Of a stretch of DNA of 64,000 nucleotides, positions 45,489-58,109 are shown one piece after another; positions within the stretch are counted from its first letter, which is position 1; every line of letters starts with the position of its first letter. A program made the position numbers and the translations under genes. Below the pieces are notes generated by a model that saw only the letters and a list, made by a program, of their open reading frames with translations, was not told the DNA's origin and did not search any database. This DNA comes from Gonocerus acuteangulatus (taxonomy: Eukaryota; Arthropoda; Insecta; Hemiptera; Coreidae): positions 87,981,972 through 88,045,971 of the forward strand of contig OX328124.1 of the NCBI GenBank assembly GCA_946811695.1, written 5' to 3'.

Positions 45489-46530
45489 GTGTCTGTTAAC
45501 ACGCTAGCGGCCAGAGTTTTTGTTTTTTCGTCACGAAACTTGGTATGTAGCATTCAATTAGCAAACGATTGAACGAGCTCGTTAACCACCAAAGTCGGTC
45601 CCCCGGAAGGGGGGGTTTACCCCGAACCCAAAACACTTATTTGACTATGTCAGCCGTAATATTTGTTATATTTCAACGAAACTTGGTATTCGTAGTGTTA
45701 ATATAGAGAGAAAAGTGAGATATAAAAATGAACTAAATCGGTTCATTAGAAGGGGGGGTTTACTCCGGACCCACAATACCAATTCGCCACTACCAGCCGT
45801 GATTTCTGGTATATTTCGACGAAACTCGGTATTCGTAGTGCTAATCCACAGGTAAATATGTGTTGTAAAAATAAACGAAATCGGTTCATTAGGAGGGGGG
45901 GTTTACTCCGGACCCACAATACCAATTCGCCACTACCAGCCGTGATTTTTAGTATATTTCGACGACACTCGGTATTCGTAGTGGTAATCTACAGGTAAAT
46001 ATGTGTTGTAAAAATAAACTAAATCGGTTCATTAGAAGGAGGGGTTTACTCCGGACCCAAATTCCTAATATACTCATACCGGTCGTAATTTCTGCTGTAT
46101 TGTAACGAAACGCGGTATACGTCGTGGGTAACTCATGAGAAAGAAGTGTTGCAAAACTGAGCTGAATCGGTCAATCGGAAAGCGGGGGTTTAATTTGTAA
46201 TATATTTCAATAGAAAAGCCCGCCAGATATAGCCGCCGCAAGGAGCGCTTTCTACCACAAGAGTGACTGTATCCTGTTCCTGCGTTAGATCAAAATACGA
46301 TAATATGAGTTTTTTTGTATTTATTACGTAGTGTAGTAGGTACCATGTGTAAACATAACTCTGGAAGCAAATTAATAATTGATCAGTTACTCATTACAAA
46401 TTTAAAAGAGAACTATTCATGTTTTTATTTAATTTATGTAGGATATTTTAAGCAAATTGTTTTGGAAAGCAGTCTACACTACCCAAATTCTGAGGAAAGT
46501 GCTTAGTTATGCAGCTCCTGCGTGACGGAC
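45330..46530 (+). mobile_element. Family-2 element, full length
   Basis: 1,201 bp, closely similar to 3507-4710 and in the same order: AGCACTTTCCTCC, AT array at 45453-45484, GTGTCTGTTAACACGC, four 143-bp units, GAGGAAAGTGCT and hairpin GCAGCTCCTGC. The AT array is the main length difference. The two copies differ at scattered positions, so they are relatively young but not identical. Confidence 0.82.
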
Positions 46531-49352
46531 TTTTATACTTTTTTTTTTTGTTTTTGTTTTAATAATTATTAAATACAAAATCAGATTCGAAAACACCCAT
46601 TGGTGATGATTACCGTACACAATAAAATATGTTCATATTTTATGCATTTTTCTTCAACTTCCACTCCTAAAGTGGTATGTTTCCATGTGAGCCATGATTC
46701 CATGTTCTCGTAAATTAGGTTATCAGTATGACATTTGAATTCTGTACGTTAATCGTCAAATTATTATTGCGAAAAATGCAAATATGTTTATTAAATTTTG
46801 ATGGCTTCATGTAATTAGAGGAATTACTATACCCAATACTAATAGCGGATTTAAAGTTTCTACTAAAAAAAAGTACTCTTAATCCGAGATGTCTTAGAAA
46901 TGGATTCAAACCAAGGCAAAGTCTCACAATTGTTTGATATATAGGGCCATTTTTACTCCGGAAAATTGACGCCTCGAGAGAAAATCCTGTAAATTGTGTT
47001 TTACATTTCAAATAAGACATGTATAAATAATTCTATTCTTTTTCATTCTCCCTCTTGATCTTTTCCGTCAACAGGAAACCTTCAAACCGACACGTAGGCC
47101 AAACATTTACCTTGAGAAATTTCTAGAAACGTAGGCGTGAGAGGAAGTACAATAAATCTATTAAGCGATTTTGCCCATGTTTGCTCCAAGGGTACGGCTT
47201 TGTTTATGGTAATATTTTTCTAAAGATTTTTACTAAATGACTGAATAAAACATTTTATTAGAAGTAAAAATAATTTCTTTAACTTTTGTAATGGTACGTT
47301 TGTAATATGGTGCTAATAGCCCCAGCTATACACACCAAGAAATAATTTAAAAGTCTTTAAAGGAACTAATTCCCAAAACCTTTTAGAATTCTTGAATTAG
47401 ATGAATTTATCATTAATGTTACTCTAAAAATCTGTATTTTTTAAAAAAAATAAAAGTATTACTTTAACTTTTATTTGTATGTACCTAATTTTAGAAGTTC
47501 CTAAATAATTTTTACTCTTAAAACTTTTAAATAAAAGTGTTTTTTTTTTACTGTTATTTTTTAAGTTATAATATAAAAGATTTTTAACAGGTAAATTTTA
47601 TCTTTTTCGATAAAAAAAAAAACTGCTTCATCCCTGTTTTCTCTGTAGGGGTGGTATCCTTGGGAAGTAAAGGACAGTATTCTATAGCGAATTCGTCTTA
47701 AAGTTCTGTTAATTATTTTTTTTTTTTTTAATATTTGTAATCTGTACAAATTATAAACGTACATCTATCAAGTTTGTTCATACAGATATGCAAAAAAATT
47801 TACAAAAAAAGGAAAACTGAAATAAAATAAAAGCAATACAAAATTTGAAAGAAGCCAACCCCACCATCAGAGGAGTGCCATTGTTGGCACTTCCAGAGTG
47901 AAAATAAATATTTTAATGATCACTATAAGATCTGGTACGTACATTATCTCGGGGCCACTGTCTCTTAAGCCGCCTGGGAGGATTAACTGGATGGGATTTG
48001 GAAGATAAGGATGGGCCTTCAGGATTAGGATGGTGAGACAATTAAAAGTGTAACACTTTGAAACGGATTTAGCAAGGTCAAGGACAAATGGGATGTTAAG
48101 GTTTTCAATTGAAAATAAAATAAATAAATATTATATATCCAAAAATATAATTTACCAGTGTAAGATTGAAAAGCGAAATGTGATATAATTTTCATTGAAT
48201 TGAATGAGCTTGAATAATTTATTTTTAGAAGGAAAAGTTTTAAGTACACTGTATCAATTCTAAACTTTCCGTCGATTACTTCGTTATTTTCTTTATCAAC
48301 TTGAGAAAAAAAAATTGGGCTCGATCACAAGATGCCTATTTTTTTTCAATGAATTGTATATTCTTGGTAGTAATCGGTTAAGATAAACATACAGAATGAG
48401 ATAGCTTTCAACGCCTTAAGATTATAATAAATACAAAAAAAAAAACGGACAGTAATAATTTCTCATTTAATAAAAAATGAACCTACTATTTTTCTACTTT
48501 TCTGCCTGTAGTGTTTTTCGGATGAGGAATTTTGTTTGAACATTTTTCGATCCTTCTTATACACTGTATGCATTAAATTGCATAAATAACTCAAAATAAG
48601 TAGAGTAATAAATAATTTATTTAATTTTATTTTTGATAAACTATGCCTATAATATTGATAAACTAAATTGCTCAGCATAATATAGAAAAGATAAATACGA
48701 TTTTATTTCAGAAAATATCCACTAATGCTTTATATTCAAGAGCAGAGCATTTTTGACAACAGAGCCTCATGAATGCTCCGTCAAAAAAATATATAAATAA
48801 AATGTAATAAGCGAGAATTATAAAGAGTGAAAGAATGAGAGTGCCTCGTAAAATCATTGAGTGATTCAATGAAAGAATATAATGATTTTAGGGGGGTGAG
48901 CACCAGGAAAAGACGCTTTCTTTGAAGATAGAGAAATGACATTTTCCCAGGTTTGGAACGACGTGTTACAAACACTGCTTTCTACACTAGGAGTTTGAGC
49001 CGAGGTTGCTGATGAAGAGAGATGTCAAAAACTCAAAGGATCAAAGGATTTAGCAACTTTGAGGCTGGAAAATACATCCTTTGAGGTTGACTGGATTTCC
49101 TTTTGAACTAGAGGATAAAAAACTTACTTTGCGCGTTACATTCTTCACTAAGTATTAACGTTGTGTAATAATTAGTCCAATAAGTAAGAAGATGTAGTCC
49201 CTCATATAAACAAGTATTTTTTCGACTGGCTTGTATATCACATAATATATTTTATTTAGCGTTGTTCGCCGGAAAGAGCTATGTTCATTTTAAATTTAAT
49301 AATCTTAAAAATTTGACCTGGAAATTCGGTTTACACTCGGTAAAAAAAAAAA
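46531..49352. other. Long unrecognised AT-rich stretch
   Basis: It contains A and T runs (for example 46539-46560 and 47537-47549) and a short perfect hairpin AGTGCCA-TTG-TTGGCACT at about 47874. No coding region, RNA gene or paired ends can be supported; the 60-100-codon open frames are AT-rich and featureless. Confidence 0.4.
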
Positions 49353-50249
49353 GTCCGTCACGCAGGAGCTGCATAACTAAGCACTTTCCTCAGAATTTGG
49401 GTAGTGTAGACTGCTTTCCAGAACAATTTGCTTAAAATATCCTACATAAATAAAATAAAAACATGAATAGTTCTCTTTTAATTTCGTAATGAGTAACTGA
49501 TAAATTATTAATTTGCTTCCAGAGTTATGTTTACACATGGTACCTACTACACTACGTAATAAATACAAAAAACCTCGTATTATCGTATTTTGATCTAACG
49601 CAGGAACCGGATACAGTCCCCCTAGCGCTCCTTGCGGCGCCTTTGTGAACCTATATCTGGCTGGCTTTTCTATTGAAATATATTACAAAGTAAACCCCCC
49701 TTTCCGATTGACCGATTTAGTTTATTTTTACAACACATATTTACCTGTAGATTACCACTACGAATTCCGAGTTTCGTCGAAATATACCAAAAATCACGGT
49801 TGGTAGTGGCGAATTGGTATTGTGGGTCTGGAGTAAACCCCCCCCCCCTCCTAATGAACCGATTTAGTTTATTTTTACAACACATATTTACCTGTGGATT
49901 ACCACTACGAATACCGAGTTTCGTCGAAATATACCAAAAATCACGGCTGGTAGTGGCGAATTGGTATTGTGGGTCCGGAGTAAACCCCCCCTCCTAATGA
50001 ACCGATTTAGTTCATTTTTATATCTCACTTTTCTCTCTATATTACCACTACGAATACCAAGTTTTGTTGAAATATAACAAATATTACGGCTGAAATGGTC
50101 AAATTAGTGTTTTGGGTTCGGGGTAAACCCCCCCTTCCAGTGGACCGATTTTGGTGGTTAACGAACTCGTTCAATCGTTTGCTAATTGAATGCTACATAC
50201 CAAGTTTCGTGACGAAAAAACAAAAACTCTGGCCGCTATCGTGTTAACA

Positions 50250-50313
<64 letters not shown>

Positions 50314-50327
50314 TATATATATATATA

Positions 50328-50403
<76 letters not shown>

Positions 50404-50419
50404 TATATATATATATATA

Positions 50420-50469
<50 letters not shown>

Positions 50470-50601
50470 TATATATATAAATTTTAACGGGGGTCATTTT
50501 CGGTGTCTACTAGGTAGGATCGATAAAGATTTGAAGAAATTTTTCAAAAATTCCGTCATGAGTCCAACCTCAATAGCTACTTTCCTTCGGAGGAAAGTGC
50601 T
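49353..50601 (-). mobile_element. Family-2 element, full length, with a 225-bp AT array
   Basis: Reverse orientation: 3' end with hairpin GCAGGAGCTGC near 49361, GCACTTTCCTC at about 49380, the 143-bp unit array (one unit fewer than the 3507 copy) and the AT array at 50254-50478, interrupted by GC as ATGCATAT at four places. The conserved leader and 5' end AGTGCT lie at 50601. Open frames of repeated I-Y through the array are artefacts. Flanks are A-rich on both sides. Confidence 0.82.
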
Positions 50602-50829
50602 AAAAAAAAAAGTACATGAAGATATATGATCAGTTTTAGGTTATCCTATTATTTTCAAACCCGTTCAAAAGTTTCAGTAAGTGTCATGTGATCGAAAAAG
50701 GTTTTCGACCTTTCAATAGAATGATCTCAGACTGAAGAAATAATCCTTCAGTCGTTTCGTTCCTTTATCACTCTTTTTTTATGGTTTAAGAGTAAAATTA
50801 GCTTGTCATTATAACCCCATGTTATTTCT

Positions 50830-51400
50830 TTGCAATTTTTCAGGCCCAAAAATCTCTCTTTGCTTGAAAATTTTTATCTAGGAAATTTACGACTGCTCTC
50901 CTATCTAATGGAACGACAAGACAGACCTGTTTGCACATGTTCTAACGAGACATTAACAGTAAAATACATACTTACAGGCTGCAGATTACGAGACCACCTA
51001 GCAATTCTACATGACTTAGACGACTTACTAGCCGAAAATGGCCCATACATTAAATAACAACTTATTAAATCGCACGAACAATTAAATCGCAACAATTTTA
51101 TTAAATCGCACGTAAAGCCAATTACCTTCTAATCAAAAATATAGCTTAAATATACCCCTCGCACGCCTTTTTTTTCGTTGTTTTTATGATTTGCATTAAT
51201 CTATTCTATTAAGATTTGTAAAATTCATTGATATATTTCTTCATGATTTATAAAATGTACAGATGTATAATAACACAATTATTAATATTTTGCATCAGGT
51301 ATTAACATACAAAATTTGTAAATGTGTTTTCTAATATGACTTTATAATTCATTGATATTGCCAAAAGTTCCGAAACTTTTAATGAATAAATAAATATTTT
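50830..51400 (+). pseudogene. Non-LTR retrotransposon C-terminus and 3' UTR
   Basis: The plus frame LENFYLGNLRLLSYLMERQD continues as RPVCTCSNETLTVKYILTGC. It ends LDDLLAENGPYIK with a stop at 51055-51057. The zinc-binding-like pattern CxC...LTVKYILTGC is the I/Jockey-type C-terminal segment; the usual CxxC is CxC here. A 3' UTR of about 340 bp follows, ending GTTCCGAAACTTTTAATGAA then TAAATAAATA, a common 3' end for such elements. Reverse transcriptase and RNase H are absent, so it is a severe 5' truncation. Confidence 0.75.
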
Positions 51401-51672
51401 ATGCCTGTAGAACCAGGAGAGTGAAACGGAATCTGCTCCACGGCCATCTAGATTGCCGTCTGGTAAGGGTTAAAGCAATTATAATTATTAACAATAATTA
51501 TTGTGTATTGACATTTCATATTCTCTCAGGGTTAAAAGGTCAAAGTAATATACCTAAATAATATATGTCGAAACACTATGTGCATTCCTAATGAGGTTAT
51601 AATTGTCAACTAAATGACAGCAACAAGAATAAAGGTTAACTAAAATAGAATTTGAATAAATATAATTAAATG

Positions 51673-51717
<45 letters not shown>

Positions 51718-51961
51718 ATTAAAAACAATGTAAAAAATAGTTGAATAGAGGTTACATATAAATCAGAAAACTAGGCTCTATATACACCCAATAATAATAA
51801 AAAAAGTTGCATTACTTACTGACTGGTTCCTATTTTTATCCAACAGTTATCAATGGTATTATTTTATATATTTATTTTTTATTTCATTTAATAATTTATT
51901 TATTTTTGTAAGAAAAGTCACTATCACTAATTAAAAAAGTTATCACTAGTTAAGAAATTAC
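51401..51961. other. AT-rich spacer with a 40-base poly-T
   Basis: A T run lies at about 51673-51712. It may be the reversed tail of the SINE whose head is at about 51962-52042. No gene is supported. Confidence 0.4.
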
Positions 51962-52042
51962 TGGCGGGAATTTAACTGACGACCTTAGGTACAGAGTGCT
52001 CACGCCTTAACAGTCAAGACCACTGGACCTCCTGCTAGAGCA
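51962..52042 (-). mobile_element. tRNA-derived SINE head
   Basis: Minus strand: AGGTCCAGTGGTCTTGACTG then TTAAGGCGTGAGCACTC fit an A-box region, and GGTCGTCAGTTAAATTCCCG is a decayed B-box. Similar to the head of the 37396 SINE. The body is not clearly recognisable. Confidence 0.6.
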
Positions 52043-53387
52043 TGAAATCCCGACTCAACTAGAATATTTAAATTTAAAAATTCAATAATATTGTGTTACA
52101 AATTAAAAAATACTCTTATCTCTTATTGTTTTTTTTTTACACTTAGCCGATGCACTAATTTGCTGTGATGCCAAGCTTCTCTTTTTACATTTTTAAGAGC
52201 GCGAAAACTTCAAATTTAAACTGAAATCTCACAAATATTTTTAATCGCTTAGTATTTTTCTACCTAATCCCTACCATAACTATTCCGTAAGATCTCCTAC
52301 AAATTATTTGTTTTCTTTGGTACAAAATCATACAGAATCACCGCAGGTGTTAGGACTTGATCTGGGAAGGTTCATCTTAAGAAAACGGCCAACCTTAACT
52401 GTTAAACAGTGACGGTTGAACGCTTTCTTATCTCAATATGAAACAATGCAAAATACTTACCATAGTTACAGGGCTGATGGAGCCAAAGCTTCTTATATAC
52501 AATTCGCAGTAAACGGTTGTTGCATTATCTGAAAATAAGAAAAATCTAAATGAAATAAATTACTGGCGTTAAAAGGATTAGAATAACGGCCTAAAGAGCT
52601 GCAGACATTCTTAAGTGACTATAAATCTTCGAGTCAATATACCTTTCATTCTATTCCGTTTTTTCTCCTTCTTTTTATGTACACCAAAAAGAAGGAGCGC
52701 TTGATGGCTTCAAATAAAATACAATTAATGAACCTTATAGTTCTATGAGCTATTGTTGGATAAAGCTTTTTCCTATTGGGACTATTTTTCCGCATTGATT
52801 TGAACAAAGGGATTTTGTGGAATAAAGAATACATATTTATGGATTAAACATGTTTGTTACTAAACAGGTTAGTTTTAAATTGGAATCCGACTAAGCGCCT
52901 TTATGAGAAAGTAAGAAAATATCCCCAGGAGTGTGAGAAAGAGGACGGAAATAAACCCACAGAATTATTGCAAGGACACTCCGCCGACCTGCTATCAGAG
53001 AGAATTGGTTACAATCCTAGCCGGGATTGGCTGGATATACACCTGTAAGAATAACCTTACTAAACAACATCTCTCTGCTCTATAGAATCATTCAGTTATG
53101 AAAAGGGAATCTTATGTGTACATTATCTCAAGGGCCAGACGTCTAGTTTAACTTAAAAGTAAAATATATCGCCCCTCCATGTCAAGCTATCGACATGCTT
53201 CATGGGTGGTAGTATCGAAGGCAAAGACAATGTTCAAAGGCCTCTTCTTACGAAGAAATAAAATAGGCTATCTACACTTTAATGAGGAAACTCTTAATGA
53301 TATTACAGGATGAATCCTTGACTATTTTAAATTTTCCCTGTATATATTTCATTTACAAGAATTGTCGTACAATGATTTGTAATAGAC
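52043..53387. other. Unrecognised stretch
   Basis: Open frames near 52646-52834 (minus) and 52854-53048 (plus) have no recognisable domain. The part 53160-53330 is less AT-rich and lies just upstream of a retroelement tail, so it may be part of the same relic. Confidence 0.4.
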
Positions 53388-53612
53388 CCTCAAAAGAAAT
53401 GTTCTGTTTGTAGTTTAAATGTTCTAGAGAACATTAATCATTTAATTATTCATTGCCCTACTTATGAGCCGATAAGAGCGAAACATCTTCCCTTTCTTAT
53501 TCATGATGAGCCAGAAATTAATTTCCTCAACGCACTCAATAGCAATAATAAATATAAACTTATGGGAATATCTGTATGTATTAAGGAAATTCGAAAGTGT
53601 CGATCATTTTAA
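53388..53612 (+). pseudogene. Non-LTR retrotransposon C-terminal relic
   Basis: The plus frame PQKKCSVCSLNVLENINHLI, then IHCPTYEPIRAKHLPFL ends CIKEIRKCRSF with a stop at 53610-53612. CxxC...NHLIxHC is the zinc-knuckle-like segment at the C-terminus of Jockey/I-type elements, with all four metal-ligand positions kept (C, C, H, C). An in-frame stop lies only 12 bases upstream of the recognisable part. It is a different lineage from the 50830 relic. Confidence 0.65.
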
Positions 53613-54047
53613 ATGAATAGAAGTTAATTATTATTTTTATTCTTTGTTTTTTTCTTTTTGTTTTTGTTTTTTAATAATTTACTTTTCATTTAATTTAAAT
53701 TTGATTTATGTTTTAATTTTATGATTATATTTCTTATAATCATAAGGAGTAGGATACAGATATTTTTATTTTGCAACTTATTTACTTATTATAGTGAAAT
53801 AGTCCAAATATATGCTATAACAGTTAAACAGTTATAACAGTAAAAATTTAAAATTACAAACAATAGGACTAACTAAATAAATATATAAGCCAACTCCTTT
53901 GAAAGGGAGAAATCCTGTATAGCAAATAAAATAAAATAAATATATAAATATTTACAAGAGTTGTCAAGTTTTGAATAATCAGTAAACTTTCTCCGTTTAC
54001 GTTTAAAGGGGAATATGTGACAAATTTTAGATTTCTGGAATAAAAAA
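53613..54047. other. AT-rich spacer
   Basis: Nothing recognisable. T-rich and A-rich words dominate. Confidence 0.4.
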
Positions 54048-54642
54048 GTCCGTCACGCAGGAGCTGCATAACTAAGCACTTTCCTCAGTATTGGGTAGTG
54101 TCGCGTGCATTCCTGAATAATTTGCTTAAAATAACCTATATAGATAAATAAAATAAAAATATAAATAGTTCTGCTCTTTTGAATTTGTTATGAACACCTG
54201 TTTCAATTCAATTCAAACATTGTACAAAGTATATCCTCCCCTTTCGATAGACCGATTTAGTTCATTTTTACAACACTTCTTTCTTATTAGATACCCAGGG
54301 GGGATACCGCGTTTCGTTGCAATGCAGCAGAAATTACGACCGGTATGAGCAAATTAGTAATTTGGGTCCGGAGTAAACCCCCCCCCCATCCTAATGAAAT
54401 GATTTAGTTTATTTTTACAACATATTTTTCTCTTTAGTTGACCAGAACGAATACCGAGTTTCGTTGAAATATAACAAAAATTACGACTGGTATTAGCAAA
54501 TAACTACTTTGGCTCCGGAGTGAACCCCCCCTCCGGATGGACCGATTTTGTTGGTTAACGAACTCGTTGGGAATACTATATACCAAGTTTAGTGGGGAAG
54601 AAACAAAAACTCTGGCCGGTAACGTGTTAACGGACACATATA

Positions 54643-54701
<59 letters not shown>

Positions 54702-54868
54702 ATTTTTACGGCGCATCTACTTCTAGGTCATTAGCGCCGACATCCAGGGTACAGCGAGGAATTTTCCCAACGAGCCTTGAGATGAGAAAATTCCTGCCGG
54801 AGGTGGGGATCGAACCCACCATCTCCCGCTTATGAATCCAAGGCGCTAACCATTAGACCACGGGAGAC

Positions 54869-54932
<64 letters not shown>

Positions 54933-55053
54933 TTTAACTGGGGTCATTTTCGGTGTCTACTAGGTAGGATCGATAAAGATTCGAAATTTAAAAAAAAAAA
55001 AAATCCGTCATGAGTGCAACCTCAATAGCTACTTTCCTTCAGAGTAAAGTGCT
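54048..55053 (-). mobile_element. Family-2 element with a SINE in its AT array
   Basis: Reverse orientation: GTCCGTCACGCAGGAGCTGC at 54048, GCACTTTCCTC near 54076, two or three diverged 143-bp units, CGTGTTAACGGACAC and an AT array split by a SINE (54697-54871). The leader ends at 55053 with AGTGCT. More diverged than the other three full copies and shorter in the unit array. Confidence 0.8.
54697..54871 (-). mobile_element. tRNA-derived SINE inside an AT array
   Basis: Nearly identical to the 1389 copy over its whole body (A-box TGGTCTAATGGTTAGCGCC, B-box GGTTCGATCCCC, end GCGCCG), but its tail is only TTTGTATTTTT on the plus strand. Flanked on both sides by AT dinucleotides, so no target duplication can be told apart. 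Confidence 0.9.
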
Positions 55054-56796
55054 AAAATAACTATGGCAATAAAAATTCCATGTTGGGGGGAAATATTGAG
55101 TATATATTTTCCTTGTTTTGCAAGGATATTATAGTATATTTTTTCCTTATATTTGAATAAGGATTTCATTGTACAATTGAGGATTGCAAAAAAACACAGA
55201 TACAAAAATAAATAAAAACTAGTATGATTCTTTGATTTTTACACCCTTATATTAATCAATACAAATGTTTTATACCTCAGATATCTAGTGCAATAATTCA
55301 AACTTTCAAGACTCACTGCATAGTAAGTTGGATGAATTTTACCAGTGTACAGTCTGATCTCTATAACTTTGCAATTCTAGAATTCTACTACTCGTTCTAA
55401 CATAAAAAGAAAATCCCAATCAGAGGATCACAGAAAATAGAGTTACGACTGTAAATCTCTGAGGCACAAGATTCTTCAGCTAAAAACAGCTCTAGGAAAA
55501 AAAGAAAGACCATAAAACATTTCACTCTTTTTTAGTAATCTCACGTAACCCTGATAACGAGCGGAGAGAAGCGACATAGATTTCCCTATGGGCTGGTTCT
55601 GTCTGCAAGGAGGGCCTAACATAAAACTCTGTTGCTCACATCGAGGTGCTTTATTTTGTTGTTTTTAGTGTGTTTTCTCCCCCAGAAACCAATCCTACAT
55701 TCAGAATACAAAACTGTAGTCGAAGTAATTATACTTATAGTAAAAATCAAGTAAATACATTTACGAAATATGGCGATTAAAATGTGTAAACTTTCTAGCT
55801 GTACAGGCTAGGTAATTCCATCTATCAAATGAATTGAATGTTACTCTGAACCTGAAAATTGCTTAGGGCGGTTCTATAATTGTGTGATATAAATGAATGT
55901 TGACTGTATTTTGAGTGAAATTAATTGAAATATATTGAATGAAAACACAAATAAAGTAGGAACATGATGATGAGTGGTACAATAAAATGATAATGATATA
56001 AAGTATTGTACAAATTTACATGGATTGAGCTTAAAATGGTGGCGGTGGATCTCATGGTTGTTGGACTCACATAATTGGGTTTGAAAACTGTACAGTTTGT
56101 GTGTTACAAATGTTTTATTTGTGCCGAAATTATCTTTAGAGAGAAAACTAAACATTGCCAAGTTTAAGAATATACCTGGTTGAGGAAAGTGATATTTTAG
56201 TAACTGGATATAAGTATTTTTATTGTTGTTTTTAAAGGTCAGTTGAAGTGTCTTTACTGTTCTTAGTACGTAACTATGAGGTCTTCTAAGTAATGAACTT
56301 GGACATTTCTTTCTTGTATCATCTCTTGTATTGGTAAATATTTTTGGTTGAAAATATGGTACACTTAATACACCAACTCATACTACTTTCTTTGGAGTCT
56401 AGGATGGTTAGGCGTTTTTTGGGGGTTTTAGGAGGAGATATTTCTCGCTTTTTGGAGAAGGGAGTGTTTCTTTGTGGGGGGGGGGAGGAACTTGGCCTCT
56501 ATTTCACATTTATGTTTTTTTTATGGTAGTTTTCTTCTCCTACTCACTCTTGATGAAAACACTGAACGAACGCAGAAGGGAAATTTTTGCCTTTGCGTAA
56601 TGCCTGCACTTTCTTCTTATGTATTCTCACTCACTTGTTTTACACGTCAGGGGAAGCCATTTGGCGTACAGCCACCAGGAGGCACCAGTTTCTCCATATG
56701 ATTTAGATCGGAAATGTTGTTCAGGTGGATGTGTGATCCCTGAACAGATAGACATCGAGTAAACTCAATAAATCAAAACGACATCTATAGCCGAGG
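55054..56796. other. Unrecognised AT-rich stretch
   Basis: No gene or repeat family recognised. A G-rich block (GGGGGGGGGAGG) lies near 56477. Confidence 0.4.
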
Positions 56797-57462
56797 TATC
56801 TCGAGCTCAGTTATTTCTAGCTCCTTCTTTTACGACTACAACATCAAATATATATCTCGAGCTCAGTTATTTCTAGCTCCTTCTTTTACGACTACAACAT
56901 CAAATATATATCTCGAGCTCAGTTATTTCTAGCTCCTTCTTTTACGACTACAACATCAAATATATATCTCGAGCTCAGTTATTTCTAGCTCCTTCTTTTA
57001 CGACTACAACATCAAATATATATCTCGAGCTCAGTTATTTCTAGCTCCTTCTTTTACGACTACAACATCAAATATATATCTCGAGCTCAGTTATTTCTAG
57101 CTCCTTCTTTTACGACTACAACATCAAATATATATCTCGAGCTCAGTTATTTCTAGCTCCTTCTTTTACGACTACAACATCAAATATATATCTCGAGCTC
57201 AGTTATTTCTAGCTCCTTCTTTTACGACTACAACATCAAATATATATCTCGAGCTCAGTTATTTCTAGCTCCTTCTTTTACGACTACAACATCAAATATA
57301 TATCTCGAGCTCAGTTATTTCTAGCTCCTTCTTTTACGACTACAACATCAAATATATATCTCGAGCTCAGTTATTTCTAGCTCCTTCTTTTACGACTACA
57401 ACATCAAATATATATCTCGAGCTCAGTTATTTCTAGCTCCTTCTTTTACGTCTACATCAAAT
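56797..57462. repeat. Twelve 56-bp tandem repeats
   Basis: TCGAGCTCAG recurs every 56 bases from 56801 to 57417, giving 12 copies. The internal copies appear identical; the last differs at its end (GTCTACATC). Each unit contains the overlapping palindromes CTCGAG and GAGCTC, a second AGCTCC word and TTTTACGACTACAACATC. No frame is conserved across it. Confidence 0.97.
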
Positions 57463-58109
57463 ATAATGTCTAAAACCGCGTTTGTCTTGGTTTCTACTGT
57501 TCGTTTTTCAGTAAAGCTAACTCAGTTACTTATTAATTTTTTATGTGGTATAATGGACCGTAAACAACAATGCGGGAACCTAGATACTCAGAATATATAT
57601 ATCTGTCTGTCTGTTTGTCTGTTTGTTCCTTATACAAATCTACACCGTTTGACCGATTTTGACCAAACTTGGCACACAGGTAGGTCTGGATACGGGAAAT
57701 CTCCTAGGCTAGGCTAAAATAGTCAAATTTCAAAATTTGATCGAAAGGTAAAAAGTATTGTTCAAGAAAAATTGGCTACACTGAACCATTCAGATTGTGA
57801 CGGCCATTTGGAATAATGTCTCAAATTTATTTGTTGATGTTCGTGATAATTAGAATAACTTGAACTCATTGATGACTTTTCATCATTACATAATCATTTA
57901 ATGCAGTTTATTTCAACAGTCACTGTCTAACTAAGGAGTAGTAGCTGGCCTCTGTTGGTTGTTATATGAAGTGCTGAGGTGCTGGCCTCTGCCGGTTGCA
58001 TTATGAACTACTAGATATAAACAAATTCACACCGTTTGACCGATTTTGATCAAGTAGATCTTGATACGGGGGGAGTCATAGACAGAAAGTAGGTGTAGCA
58101 TGGCACACT

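Noticed and set aside
50171..50629. Open frames of repeated I and Y
   Set aside because: Direct translation of the AT dinucleotide array.
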